Shown in pieces: positions 29,860 to 38,869 of a stretch of 46,404 bases of DNA. Below the pieces are notes generated by a model, which searched no databases, was not told the DNA's origin, and was given only the letters and a program-made list of their open reading frames with translations. Made by a program: the position numbers and the translations under genes. The stretch is taken from positions 1 through 46,404 of the IMG/VR virus record IMGVR_UViG_3300010885_045927; one strand, 5' to 3'. Source of the DNA: a virus. Numbering within the stretch: the stretch's first letter is position 1; the number at the start of each line of letters is the position of its first letter.

Positions 29860-31242
29860 ATGGATCAACAAAGGGCGTACCAAGAAAGTGATATATTATT
29901 AGACAATCCCGAATATTTGGTGGTTAAACCTAATTCAGCATATGCGGCTAATTACTTTACTTCTTTAGACAGATATAATGAAATAAAATTTTCAGCATTT
30001 TTAAAACATAACACAAACTATATTTTTATAGATAAAAATAATGAAAATTTTTGGGTTGTGTCAGTGTCAGACGACATATCAGAACCAATTTTATATAAAG
30101 AAGGAAAAGCCGGCGCCTATCTATCAAATGGAGATGAAGATGAATTTTACGAACAATTTAAATCCATAAGCTCAGTTTTGGATCAGTATATTGGATTTTC
30201 AAACACTTATGAATGGCTTTTGAAAATTAAAAATGGTGAACTTAAAGGTAAAGTAGAAATAGATGATTTAAACATTGAACCGATTAATGTTAGTCCCTCC
30301 AATCCAAGTAAATCAATGGTAATATTACGTTTTGATATTAATGAATATCTTGGGTTATTTGATTTAGGTGACTACGATCAAAATTTTATTGAGAATATCT
30401 TCTCAAGATACACTAATTGGACTTTTAGAGATTGGAGTACATATGCAGAAGATTTTAATGAAGGATATCTGATAGGGAATTTTAATGAAGAAAATTTTAT
30501 TAAACTTTCAGAAATTAGTAGGTTTATTTTACCTGAAATTACTCTTGAGAAGTTGAGGGTAGGTGGATATAATGATATGAAACAACTATCTGAAAGATTG
30601 AATGAGTTATTTTCTAATCAAGTTGAAAATATTATAAGTGAGTTTGAAACTGTAAACGAACAATGTATTTTTGATACTGCAAAAACGGAGATTGAAGAAG
30701 ATTTATGTAATGTTTTAGAGAAATATTTTATTTACAAAAAAACACAATCTTGTTTTTACAAGTATGTAACATCAGTTAATAACTTGATTTCATTGTACAA
30801 AAAAGTAAATCGAAAATCAATGTCATTATCCGAACTTTTAAGAAATTTATTAAAAAAAGATAACGTTTCATTTAATTATGAAGAATTATCAGGGTATGGT
30901 GAATGTCATAATAAATTTTATGATGATAGTAGATTTCAACAAGAAACAAGTAGACAATTGAAAAAAATATTAGAAAAGATTGAAGATAGTACTGAATTTA
31001 AAAGTTTAGATGAATTTAACAAAATCTCGGCCGAGATTAATAAAAAATTTAAATTTGGTAATATATACGATTTACCAAAAGACGATACTAAATCAATTAT
31101 GTTCCGCAATATAGATCCTGTTGACAATTTAATTGTATATATATTAAGAGATAAAAAAAGTGGATCAACAAAAACAGGTAAATCTGATTGGGATCAAATG
31201 AAACTATTATTATATCATCCTGAATTTGATTTTGATTCTTAA
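29860..31242 (+). CDS. large hypothetical protein
   Basis: A 460-residue soluble acidic protein. The N-terminal 130 residues look alpha/beta (SAFLKHNTNYIFIDKNNENF, WVVSVSDDISEPILYKEGKA). The middle is helical, with six Cys between about 265 and 350 (EQCIFD, DLCNVL, QSCFYKY, GECHNKF). The C-terminal 50 residues carry NLIVYILRDKKSGSTKTGKS. It starts 2 bases after a phage promoter motif and is followed by the M20-type peptidase under its own host-type promoter. I do not recognise it. Confidence 0.55.
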   Translation: MDQQRAYQESDILLDNPEYLVVKPNSAYAANYFTSLDRYNEIKFSAFLKHNTNYIFIDKNNENFWVVSVSDDISEPILYKEGKAGAYLSNGDEDEFYEQFKSISSVLDQYIGFSNTYEWLLKIKNGELKGKVEIDDLNIEPINVSPSNPSKSMVILRFDINEYLGLFDLGDYDQNFIENIFSRYTNWTFRDWSTYAEDFNEGYLIGNFNEENFIKLSEISRFILPEITLEKLRVGGYNDMKQLSERLNELFSNQVENIISEFETVNEQCIFDTAKTEIEEDLCNVLEKYFIYKKTQSCFYKYVTSVNNLISLYKKVNRKSMSLSELLRNLLKKDNVSFNYEELSGYGECHNKFYDDSRFQQETSRQLKKILEKIEDSTEFKSLDEFNKISAEINKKFKFGNIYDLPKDDTKSIMFRNIDPVDNLIVYILRDKKSGSTKTGKSDWDQMKLLLYHPEFDFDS

Positions 31243-31261
31243 TTTTTTTTTACTATATTTG
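31231..31261 (+). promoter_or_regulatory. host-type promoter of the peptidase gene
   Basis: TTTG (31231-31234), 19-base spacer, TATATTTG (31254-31261): a full match. It lies across the end of the preceding gene; the ATG is at 31280. Confidence 0.65.
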
Positions 31262-31279
31262 TGTCTAAATATATAATTA

Positions 31280-32110
31280 ATGACACAAAATATTCAATTC
31301 CTAAAGGAAGTACTTTCCGTCCCTACTAAAACATATAAAGAGGATCTTATGATTCAATTCATTGAGGATTGGATGATTCAAAATAAGATTGAATATTATG
31401 TTGACGAACACTATAACATTTATGCTACAAAAAAAGAATCTGAAGTTTCTGATGATTTTTATTTTCCTTGTGTAGTATCACATACCGATACGGTTCATAA
31501 TATAGACACAATTAATGTCATGGAAGAAATGTTACCTGACGCTCAAGAACAACTTAAACTCTCTCTTAAAGCTTATAATAACGAAGGAAACCCAACAGGA
31601 ATCGGTGGTGATGATAAGTGCGGCGTTTTTGCTTGTCTGACGATGTTGAAAGAATTACCCTATCTTAAAGCGGCTTTCTTTGTTTCTGAAGAAACAGGTT
31701 GTCACGGATCAAGAAGAGCCGATCCCAATTTCTTTAATAATGTTGGTTATGCTATTCAGTTTGACGCTCCTGAAAATTGGATGATTACCGAATATTGTAT
31801 GGGTGTTAAAATGTTTGATAGAGAATCTGAGTTTTTCACAGAATGTAAACAGATATTATCTGAGGAGTTTCCTAAAGAACAACAATATATGAAACATCCT
31901 TATACTGATGTTTTCGCGTTAAAAAATAGCTTTGATTTTTCTTGTATTAATATATCAATTGGTTACTATCAATATCATACTCGTAATGAATATGTTGTAA
32001 TTGATGATGTTTATAACGGAATCAATGTTGGTAAAAAAATGATTGATAAGTTGGGTTACCGAAAACATACATACAAAGAAGGGGTTGATTCTAAAAAGTG
32101 GGTTTTTTAA
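31280..32110 (+). CDS. M20/peptidase T-like zinc peptidase
   Basis: 276 residues. Metal-ligand motifs of the M20/M28/M42 co-catalytic zinc clan appear in order: VVSHTDTVH (His68, Asp70), GIGGDDKCG (Asp111/112), SEETGCHGS (Glu137/138), IQFDAPE and YHTRNEYVVIDDV near the C-terminus. Likely reaction: removal of an N-terminal residue from short peptides, or amide hydrolysis of a small molecule. The lid domain is reduced, so the protein is shorter than the usual 400-residue members. Expressed from a full host-type promoter, suggesting early use, for example amino-acid supply or destruction of a peptide signal. A strong terminator follows. Confidence 0.82.
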   Translation: MTQNIQFLKEVLSVPTKTYKEDLMIQFIEDWMIQNKIEYYVDEHYNIYATKKESEVSDDFYFPCVVSHTDTVHNIDTINVMEEMLPDAQEQLKLSLKAYNNEGNPTGIGGDDKCGVFACLTMLKELPYLKAAFFVSEETGCHGSRRADPNFFNNVGYAIQFDAPENWMITEYCMGVKMFDRESEFFTECKQILSEEFPKEQQYMKHPYTDVFALKNSFDFSCINISIGYYQYHTRNEYVVIDDVYNGINVGKKMIDKLGYRKHTYKEGVDSKKWVF

Positions 32111-32138
32111 AAAAAAAGGGGGGTTATTCCCCCTTTTT
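32109..32138. terminator. bidirectional terminator
   Basis: A-run, GGGGGG-TTATT-CCCCC, T-run. It lies between the convergent peptidase and Clp genes and overlaps the last bases of both. Confidence 0.88.
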
Positions 32139-34166
32139 TGTTTTCTTAACTTTCTTCTCTTTTTGTTCTTCTAAAACTGCCACATCATCAACAATCTTTA
32201 TGATGTATTTGTTATTGATTGATAAATTATTCTTTAAAATTTCTTCAGAAATAAAATCTTCTACTTTATCTTGGATAGCACGTTTCAATGGACGAGCACC
32301 ATATACTTCATCAAAACCTGCTTTAGAAACGTAGTCCACCACAGTGTCATCAAAATCAATGTTGTATTTAATACCTTCAACTCTTGATTTTAACTTGCCA
32401 AGTTCAATTATTGCAATTTTCTTAACATCATTTTCATTTAGAGTGTTGAATACGATTGTCTCGTCAATACGATTAAGGAATTCAGGGGCAAAAAACTTCT
32501 TTAATTCTTTATTTAATGTGTCTCTTCTTATTTCCTCTTTGATGTATTTGTTATCATTACCAAAACCAATCCCTGATCCAAAGTCCTGTAACTTTTTAAC
32601 GCCCAAGTTAGATGTCATAATTATTAGACAATTTTTAAAGTTAATTTTTCTACCAATGGCGTCAGTAACAAAACCATCATCCAATATTTGTAACATTACT
32701 GAAAAAATATCTTTATGCGCTTTTTCAACCTCATCAAATAAAACTACAGAATAAGGTTTGTTCTTAACCTGTTCAGTTAATTGTCCACCTTCATCATAAC
32801 CAACAAATCCTGGAGGGGAACCAATTAATCTAGATATGTTATGTTTCTCTTGGTATTCAGACATATCAACACGAATTAACGATTCCTCACTACCAAAAAT
32901 TTCTTTTGCCAATTGTTTTGCCAAATAAGTTTTACCGACACCTGTACTACCTAAGAAAATAAATGAACCGATGGGTTTGTTAGGATCTTTGATACCTAAT
33001 CTATTTCTTCTGATTGATTTAGATATTCTTGACACCGCCTCAGATTGCCCAATAACTAATTCATTTAAACTATCTTCCAAATTAATTAATGATTTTGAAT
33101 CCTCAATACTCAATTTAGTGACAGGAATATTTGTCATATTTGAAACAACTTCATACACCAAATCAATTTCAACTTCTTTCTTATTCCCACTCATTTGTTC
33201 TTCAAATTTCTTCTTTTCAAAATTAAGTTGTGTTAGAATTTTCTTTTCCTTATCTCTTAGTTGAGCGGCTTCTTCATAGTTTTGTTTCTTAACAACCTCA
33301 ATCTTTTCTTTCTTAATGTTTTGAGCCTGTAATTTTAAATCCTCAATAATTTCTGGCATTTTAACATCTACCTGACTTCTAGCCCCAACCTCATCTAAAA
33401 TGTCAAATGCTTTATCAGGAAACTCTCTATCTGTAATGTATCTATCTGCTAAATCCACACACGTTTGAATTACATCATCGTTATATGTAACCTTATGATA
33501 TGATTCGTATCTATCTTTAACATTCTTTAAAATGGTAACGGTGTCTTCTTTTGAAGATCCCTCAATTACTACCTTTTGGAATCGTCTTTCTAATGCACCA
33601 TCTTTTTCAAAATTCTTACGGTATTCATCTAGTGTTGTAGCTCCAATACATTGGATTTCACCACGAGCCAATGCCGGTTTGAAAATGTTTGAAGCGTCTA
33701 ACGAACCTGATGAATTTCCTGCACCCACAATTGTGTGAATCTCATCAATGAAAATAATTACATTTGGATTTGATTGTAATTCCTCAATGATTACTTTCAT
33801 CCTTTCCTCAAATTGTCCTCTATATTTTGTTCCTGCAACAATTGATGTCATATCTAATGATACTAATCTCTTATCTACTAAATTACGAGGACATTCTCCT
33901 TGATAAATTTTCATTGCTAACCCTTCTACTACGGCTGTTTTTCCTGCACCGCCAGGACCTAAAATAATTGGGTTATTTTTCTTTCTACGAGAAAGAATTT
34001 GAGCCATTCTTAAAATTTCTCTATCTCTACCAATAACAGGATCTAATTTTCCTTGTTCGGCTAATTTCATCAAATCACGACTAAAATTATCTAAAACAGG
34101 TGTTCCGCTATCCGACTCTGGTTTTTTCTTATCTTTTAATCCGTCATTGTCTAATGATTCTATCAT
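32124..34166 (-). CDS. ClpC/ClpA-like double-AAA+ unfoldase lacking the N-domain
   Basis: ATP-driven protein unfoldase. 680 residues. AAA-1: Walker A GPGGAGKT (70-77), Walker B IIFIDEIH (137-144), arginine finger in ALERRF. A short coiled linker (about 275-330) with [12 protein letters not shown] resembles the UVR segment of ClpC. AAA-2: GSTGVGKT (406-413), [11 protein letters not shown] (474-484), [17 protein letters not shown]. The loop GSGIGFGN (IGF at 533-535) matches the ClpP-docking tripeptide, so it may feed the host ClpP. The Clp N-domain is absent; the first 25 residues are a short charged tail, so substrate choice is probably novel. A single leftward gene. Hosts carry ClpC/ClpB; a phage copy may redirect proteolysis or aid head assembly. 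Confidence 0.92.
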   Translation of the reverse strand: MIESLDNDGLKDKKKPESDSGTPVLDNFSRDLMKLAEQGKLDPVIGRDREILRMAQILSRRKKNNPIILGPGGAGKTAVVEGLAMKIYQGECPRNLVDKRLVSLDMTSIVAGTKYRGQFEERMKVIIEELQSNPNVIIFIDEIHTIVGAGNSSGSLDASNIFKPALARGEIQCIGATTLDEYRKNFEKDGALERRFQKVVIEGSSKEDTVTILKNVKDRYESYHKVTYNDDVIQTCVDLADRYITDREFPDKAFDILDEVGARSQVDVKMPEIIEDLKLQAQNIKKEKIEVVKKQNYEEAAQLRDKEKKILTQLNFEKKKFEEQMSGNKKEVEIDLVYEVVSNMTNIPVTKLSIEDSKSLINLEDSLNELVIGQSEAVSRISKSIRRNRLGIKDPNKPIGSFIFLGSTGVGKTYLAKQLAKEIFGSEESLIRVDMSEYQEKHNISRLIGSPPGFVGYDEGGQLTEQVKNKPYSVVLFDEVEKAHKDIFSVMLQILDDGFVTDAIGRKINFKNCLIIMTSNLGVKKLQDFGSGIGFGNDNKYIKEEIRRDTLNKELKKFFAPEFLNRIDETIVFNTLNENDVKKIAIIELGKLKSRVEGIKYNIDFDDTVVDYVSKAGFDEVYGARPLKRAIQDKVEDFISEEILKNNLSINNKYIIKIVDDVAVLEEQKEKKVKKTKKGE

Positions 34167-34240
34167 ACTTTTTTTCTTTAAGTATAATAAACATAATAAA
34201 GTTTTTCAATTGTTAAGGTATTTATCTAAAAACAATTTAT

Positions 34241-34462
34241 ATGAAAAGAATTAGATTAACTGAAAAAGATATGGTTAAATTAATTAGTAAAATAATTAAA
34301 GAGGAAGAAGAAACTCAACCATACGAATCATTACCATTTACCTCATTTAGAAGTGATGTTGAAGGAGAAATGGTTGATATGGTAAAATTACCGGGTAATA
34401 CTTGGCAATTCTCAGTTGGTGCGAGAGTTTGGAAATTAACGTTGTCTAAAGGAAGTTTATAA
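34241..34462 (+). CDS. small protein with RLTEKDM leader
   Basis: 73 residues. MKRIRLTEKDMVKLISKIIK and then EEEE is a type-1 leader with IKE|E as the cleavage consensus. The remaining 50 residues look like a small beta-sheet ending KLPGNTWQFSVGARVWKLTL. It precedes the L,D-transpeptidase-like gene, sharing one base (TAATG), and a GTATTTATCTAA promoter-like element is upstream. Two adjacent genes with type-1 leaders suggest co-packaging. Confidence 0.6.
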   Translation: MKRIRLTEKDMVKLISKIIKEEEETQPYESLPFTSFRSDVEGEMVDMVKLPGNTWQFSVGARVWKLTLSKGSL

Positions 34463-35691
34463 TGAAAGTAATAAAGTTAACGGAATCCGACTTAATTAAA
34501 ATTGTTAAACAAGTATTATTAGAACAAACTATCCAAGGTACTGGTGATGACCCATGGGAGTACAAAAAAGATGGTGGTAAATACTACGCAAGAAAAAAAG
34601 GTTCTAATAATTGGGTATTAACAGGGGGTAATGCAGAACAAGCAATTAAAACTAAGATATTTGGTGATAAAACATCGTCAACCCCCAAACCAAAATCTAC
34701 AACTAAAACAACTGTAACTCCTAAAACAACTACCACAACTACCACACAAACTAAAGTTGTACCAAACAAAGTTATTACAAACTTCAATCCAATCGTAGTT
34801 CAAAAGACAGATACATTATCACCATATTCTCGTGATACATTAAAACTTAAAGGGGATTTTCTATTTAAAAGCGTTCAGGAAGCCACTTCAATGATTGGTA
34901 ATATGTCAAAAAGGACATTTGAACAACTTAATGAAATCAAAAGTAAAAATACGTTTAATGGTAAAAGTTTTGTTATTATAAATAAAGATGCTGCAATAGC
35001 ATCATTGTTTGATGGTAATTTTAAATTTATAACTAAATCAAGTATTGTCACTGGTAAATTTAAAGATACTGGAGAAAAAGCAATGACTCACCACGATTGG
35101 GCTGAAAATACCAAAAATTGGGCAAAAAAAAATCCAGTAACCGACGAGAAGAAAAAAGTATTAAATTATTGGGAAAAACAAAAAAATTTGTTAAAATCGG
35201 ATGGTACTATTGATTGGAGTCTTTTGAAAAGTAAAAATGTGAAAGATTACCCTTTGTCATATACAATGTTAAAGGATGAGGGAATGGCTGTCACAAGATC
35301 AGGAATATTTAAAGTCGGTGCGGGTTTCGAAAGCCACTATGCAGGTGACCCTAATACTGTAAATACTTTCCCATTAGTCGATCCAAAAACTGGTGATGTT
35401 TTTGCTCAAGCGGTACACGCATATTCAGATAAAAACAGAGGTGAATTAATTAAAAAAGCTTCATCACAAAACATTGAGTTAAATAAAGATTTTACTAGAA
35501 TGGGATCAGGATGTATAAATGTTGATAAAAATTTTGTTGATAATATCAAAAAATACAATCCACAATTTGTTGTTATTTTACCTGATTCAGGAGGAAAAGT
35601 TGATTTAACAACTATATCTATGAAAACTTGGACTCAAAAAATAATAGATATTGGAGATAATTGTGTAAAATCACTTTCTAATCTTTTTTAA
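34462..35691 (+). CDS. L,D-transpeptidase-like (YkuD) protein with KLTESDL leader
   Basis: 409 residues. The leader MKVIKLTESDLIKIVKQVLL ends LLE|Q. Next is a small WVLTGG-type domain (about 30-68), then a Thr/Lys/Pro linker (72-100). The C-terminal domain (about 165-360) resembles the YkuD L,D-transpeptidase fold: KSFVIINKDAAIASLF at the start, AVHAYS with His319, and MGSGCINVDKNFVDNI with Ser349 and Cys351, the usual HxG...SxGCI catalytic pair. Such enzymes cross-link or exchange peptides in peptidoglycan. The exact HG is HA here, so activity is uncertain. A cell-wall enzyme packed in the virion could reseal or reshape the wall during entry. Confidence 0.72.
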   Translation: MKVIKLTESDLIKIVKQVLLEQTIQGTGDDPWEYKKDGGKYYARKKGSNNWVLTGGNAEQAIKTKIFGDKTSSTPKPKSTTKTTVTPKTTTTTTTQTKVVPNKVITNFNPIVVQKTDTLSPYSRDTLKLKGDFLFKSVQEATSMIGNMSKRTFEQLNEIKSKNTFNGKSFVIINKDAAIASLFDGNFKFITKSSIVTGKFKDTGEKAMTHHDWAENTKNWAKKNPVTDEKKKVLNYWEKQKNLLKSDGTIDWSLLKSKNVKDYPLSYTMLKDEGMAVTRSGIFKVGAGFESHYAGDPNTVNTFPLVDPKTGDVFAQAVHAYSDKNRGELIKKASSQNIELNKDFTRMGSGCINVDKNFVDNIKKYNPQFVVILPDSGGKVDLTTISMKTWTQKIIDIGDNCVKSLSNLF

Positions 35692-35699
35692 TTAAAAAA

Positions 35700-35731
35700 T
35701 TTGGTTTAGTCAATATATTGTTGTAGATTTG
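35700..35731 (+). promoter_or_regulatory. host-type promoter of the archaemetzincin gene
   Basis: TTTG (35700-35703), 20-base spacer, TAGATTTG (35724-35731). The ATG is 5 bases downstream, so the message should be essentially leaderless. Confidence 0.68.
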
Positions 35732-35735
35732 TTGT

Positions 35736-36326
35736 ATGAAAACAACACTAATCATCGTTTTATTATCATTAGTTACATTTTTTAGCACTAATACTATTAA
35801 TTCTGAAACTAAGAAAGAAAGAGTTATTTTTATAAGACCATTAGGTAATGTTAATCCTGAGTATGTTTCTTTTGTTAAATCGTCAATTGAAGATTTTTAT
35901 GGGTTTAAATGTGAGGTGTTATCTACAGTAGAGGTTAGTGATGATATTTTAAGTAAAAGTAAAAAAAGATGTGACGCAAATAAAATTTTAACTAAATTTA
36001 AAACAGATTCAAATATAGTTCTTGTTACTGAAAAAGACATATGTCATAAAAGAGGTAAAGTTGACGAGTATGGTATTATTGGTTTAGGATTTTGCCCTGG
36101 TAAAGTGTGTGTCATATCAACTTGTCGAATAAAAAATAAAGTAAGTAAAAAAACATTTTATAACAGATTAAAAAAAGTTACCTTACACGAAATGGGGCAT
36201 AACTTGGGAATACCACATTGTTCTACTTCTTACAAATGTTTAATGAATGATGCTAAAGGTACTGTAAAAACAATAGATAAAGAAGATTTATACATATGTG
36301 ATAATTGTGTTAAGAAAATTAAATAA
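35736..36326 (+). CDS. exported archaemetzincin-like metalloprotease
   Basis: 196 residues. A signal peptide (about 1-18, TLIIVLLSLVTFFS) is followed by a metzincin domain. HEMGHNLGIPH (151-161) is the three-His zinc site with catalytic Glu152. It is followed by C162, C168 with LM, and CDNC (188-191), the extra four-Cys zinc site that defines archaemetzincins (family M54). An upstream Cys set (CHKR, GFCPGKVC, TC) adds disulfide potential in the periplasm. Substrate unknown. An export signal on this normally cytoplasmic family is unusual. Preceded by a full host-type promoter and ended by a strong terminator, so it is a single early-type gene. Confidence 0.85.
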   Translation: MKTTLIIVLLSLVTFFSTNTINSETKKERVIFIRPLGNVNPEYVSFVKSSIEDFYGFKCEVLSTVEVSDDILSKSKKRCDANKILTKFKTDSNIVLVTEKDICHKRGKVDEYGIIGLGFCPGKVCVISTCRIKNKVSKKTFYNRLKKVTLHEMGHNLGIPHCSTSYKCLMNDAKGTVKTIDKEDLYICDNCVKKIK

Positions 36327-36327
36327 C

Positions 36328-36358
36328 AAAAACCCCTGACTTTTTTCAGGGGTTTTTT
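36328..36358 (+). terminator. rho-independent terminator
   Basis: AAAAACCCCTGA-CTTTTT-TCAGGGGTTTTTT directly after the archaemetzincin gene. Confidence 0.9.
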
Positions 36359-36378
36359 ATTTTTAAAGAAAAAAAGTT

Positions 36379-36621
36379 ATGGCAGTAAAGAAAGAACAAA
36401 TCGTTGGAACCAAAATTTTAAATGAAATCGAATCATCAAATTTGGTTAAAACTGAATATGATATCGAAACACAATCTATGATTGTTGAGTTTAAAAACGG
36501 AACTAAATATGAATATGAAAAAGTGCCTCATAGGGTATACTCCGAATTTAGATTATCTGAGTCGCAAGGGAAATATTTTTCATCCAGTATTTCTAAAATT
36601 TACAAATATAAAAAACTATAA
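36379..36621 (+). CDS. KTSC-domain protein
   Basis: 80 residues, essentially one KTSC domain: SSNLVKTEYDIETQSMIVEF, then GTKYEYEKVPHRVYSEFRLS, then SQGKYFSSSIS and YKY. The family is named for its Lys-Thr-Ser-Cys residues and often occurs in phages and near nucleic-acid enzymes. In this copy the usual Cys position in 'S(K/C)SxGxxF' is not kept. Function unknown; RNA binding has been suggested for relatives. It stands alone after a terminator. Confidence 0.82.
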   Translation: MAVKKEQIVGTKILNEIESSNLVKTEYDIETQSMIVEFKNGTKYEYEKVPHRVYSEFRLSESQGKYFSSSISKIYKYKKL

Positions 36622-36655
36622 TAAATAATTGTGTTAATCACAATATTTATTAGTT

Positions 36656-37408
36656 ATGGATATTTTATCAAGTTTCAAACAACAAGATACGTTAAATAAA
36701 GAAATATGGCAAAACGCAAATTCACCTGAAAAGAGTAAGATGAATCCAAAAGTCAGAGAACGTCTTATAGAGATTGCTTATGAATATCAAGAATTTTTAG
36801 AAGTTGATATCGTTATAGATGATGTTTATATGACAGGTTCTTTGGCTAATTTTAATTGGTCCGAATATTCTGACATTGATTTACATTTAATTGTTGATTT
36901 TAATCAAATATCAGAAGATCAAATGCATCTTTATGAAGAACTTTTTAAAATGAAGAAAACTCTCTTCAATCTACAACATAATATCAAAATATATGGATAT
37001 GATGTGGAATTATATGTTCAAGATTCACACGAAGAACATACCAGTGGTGGAATATATTCAGTATTAAATGACGAATGGATTGTAACACCCAAAAAAGAAA
37101 AATTTGAATTAGATAAAAAACTTCTAAAACAAAAAGTAGATTCTTGGATTGATAAAATTGATAATGTTATTGATGATGCAAAAGATGAATCTTTAGAGGT
37201 TGCAACCAAAAAAATTGGTAAACTTAAGGAAAAAATTAAAGAATATAGAACATCAGGATTAAAAAGTGGTGGAGAATATTCATATGAAAATTTGGTTTTT
37301 AAGTATTTGAGAAGAAACGGGTATATTGAAAAACTGTTTAATTTTCAAATAAATAAATTTGACAAAGAACTGAGTTTGAAAGAAATTAAAAATAATTTAA
37401 AATATTGA
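36656..37408 (+). CDS. Pol beta-superfamily nucleotidyltransferase
   Basis: 250 residues. MTGSLANFNWSEYSDIDLHL (about 60-79) is the GSx(n)DxD nucleotidyltransferase motif, with a third acidic residue expected in DVELYVQD (about 115-122). It transfers a nucleotide to an unknown acceptor. I recall similar proteins conserved next to head genes in T4-like cyanophages and pelagiphages. The C-terminal 100 residues are a helical, Lys-rich region. Preceded by TATTTATTAG two bases from the ATG, a phage promoter variant. It begins the head-gene block. Confidence 0.85.
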   Translation: MDILSSFKQQDTLNKEIWQNANSPEKSKMNPKVRERLIEIAYEYQEFLEVDIVIDDVYMTGSLANFNWSEYSDIDLHLIVDFNQISEDQMHLYEELFKMKKTLFNLQHNIKIYGYDVELYVQDSHEEHTSGGIYSVLNDEWIVTPKKEKFELDKKLLKQKVDSWIDKIDNVIDDAKDESLEVATKKIGKLKEKIKEYRTSGLKSGGEYSYENLVFKYLRRNGYIEKLFNFQINKFDKELSLKEIKNNLKY

Positions 37409-37419
37409 TATATTTATAA
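37409..37419 (+). promoter_or_regulatory. phage promoter motif TATATTTATAA
   Basis: Exact motif directly after the nucleotidyltransferase stop codon and 12 bases before the ATG at 37432. Confidence 0.55.
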
Positions 37420-37431
37420 AGAAAAAATATT

Positions 37432-37623
37432 ATGTCAACTTGCACAACAGGTACAACATCTGCCGGAACATATACATACGATCCAGGTTTCTTTAATACT
37501 ATAGGAACGGGTTCAACCATAACTACCGCGCCACATCCTGTATATAGTAATCTGTGTGGAAATGGAGTTGTTGTACAATTAACCTCAATCACGTTAGGCG
37601 GATTTAACGGATTAAACAATTAA
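37432..37623 (+). CDS. small Thr/Gly-rich probable virion protein
   Basis: 63 residues, over half Thr, Gly, Ser, Asn and Pro, with no charge apart from one Asp. Two Cys. Composition resembles phage decoration or fibre peptides. It begins the operon that contains the scaffold-like gene and has its own late-type promoter. No family recognised. Confidence 0.55.
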   Translation: MSTCTTGTTSAGTYTYDPGFFNTIGTGSTITTAPHPVYSNLCGNGVVVQLTSITLGGFNGLNN

Positions 37624-37642
37624 AATAAAAAAAACATATATA

Positions 37643-38869
37643 ATGGGAAATTTAAAACCAATTGGAAGTGAAAAACTAGAAGGTTTCGACAAATTAAAAA
37701 GAATCATGGAAATTGCCAGATATAATGAAGTCACTCCAAACCCTATAAACGAAAACTCTTCTGTTGAGTATTCAATCATGTTAGCTGATGGAGTTACTTA
37801 CCAAATTAATAAAGAAAAAACTGGTTATGTAATTAAAAAATCAATAAATGAAGGGACTTTTGATTATATTGAACCGATGAAAAATAGAAGCCATTATTCA
37901 TCATATTCTCAAGCTTTCAAAAGACTTAACTTAATAGCTAAGGAAGTTAATAAGTTGACAGGTAATGATTCTGAAATTTCTTTATTTTCAGAACAAAAAA
38001 AGTACACATTAAAAACTCCTATGCCTGCTGCTGCACCATCACCTGAACCTTCACCGGCACCTGTTGATGACGCACCGGCACCTGATATGGGTATGGATAT
38101 GGACGCTCCGGTGCCTGATATGGATGGTGAAGATTTACCTGATACAGATATGGATAATCAATCTCCTGATATGGGGGATGAAGACAGTGGTGAAGAAATG
38201 TCAATTAAATCTATTCAGAAACTTACAGGTAAGTTAGGACAAAAAATACGATCATATTCTTCCGAAGAAGAATTAACGTCAGATGATGCAAAATATATAA
38301 TTAATTCTATTTTATCCGCAATTGATTTATCAATATTGGACGATGAAGATAAAGATGACATTATGTCTAAATTTGAAGGTGAAGAAGATATGGATTCAGA
38401 TATGGATGTTGAATCACCTGAATCTCCAGACATGGGAGGTGAAGAAGAATTACCTGAACCTGAAATGGACGGTGAAATGGCTGAGATGGATACATTAGGT
38501 AATCATTTTACTCGTAAATTCAAAAGTAATTACGGCGGAGCTTTAATGGATAAATTTGAAACACATGAAGCGGAAGGTATTAATAAAATAATGGATGAAA
38601 TCTTCAGTGAGTCAAAAGTAGAAAAAATTATTACAAAATATTTTAAAATTGACGAAAAAGAAAAAAAATTAGTTGAAAGTAAAAATAAAAATAAAGTGAT
38701 TACTGAATCTAAAAAAGTTGCACAAACTTATAAACAAGAAACTGCAGCTGAAAAACTAATAAACAAATACCCAAATTTAACTTTAATTGGAAAATCAAAT
38801 AAGAATAACTTAGTATTCCAATTAGAAGGTAAAAAAATAAGAATCACACCTGAAGGAAGAGTTCTATGA
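37643..38869 (+). CDS. acidic prohead scaffold-like protein with INE|N leader
   Basis: 408 residues. The leader FDKLKRIMEIARYNEVTPNP is followed by INE|N (35-38), again of the prohead-protease type. The middle (about 130-180 and 245-285) is a low-complexity Asp/Met/Pro/Glu tract with repeated PDMD and MDGE. Between the tracts is a helical domain (SIKSIQKLTGKLGQKI ... DDAKYIINSILSAIDLS) that I recall from conserved marine phage head proteins. The last 40 residues form a basic strand-rich end (KKIRITPEGRVL). Acidity, helix content and position upstream of terminase fit a head-core scaffold. It overlaps the next gene by 4 bases. Confidence 0.65.
   Translation: MGNLKPIGSEKLEGFDKLKRIMEIARYNEVTPNPINENSSVEYSIMLADGVTYQINKEKTGYVIKKSINEGTFDYIEPMKNRSHYSSYSQAFKRLNLIAKEVNKLTGNDSEISLFSEQKKYTLKTPMPAAAPSPEPSPAPVDDAPAPDMGMDMDAPVPDMDGEDLPDTDMDNQSPDMGDEDSGEEMSIKSIQKLTGKLGQKIRSYSSEEELTSDDAKYIINSILSAIDLSILDDEDKDDIMSKFEGEEDMDSDMDVESPESPDMGGEEELPEPEMDGEMAEMDTLGNHFTRKFKSNYGGALMDKFETHEAEGINKIMDEIFSESKVEKIITKYFKIDEKEKKLVESKNKNKVITESKKVAQTYKQETAAEKLINKYPNLTLIGKSNKNNLVFQLEGKKIRITPEGRVL

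Noticed and set aside
34680-34760. Simple-sequence repeat of ACA/ACT units
   Set aside because: It encodes the Thr/Lys/Pro linker of the transpeptidase-like protein with varied codons, so it is a linker rather than a DNA repeat.
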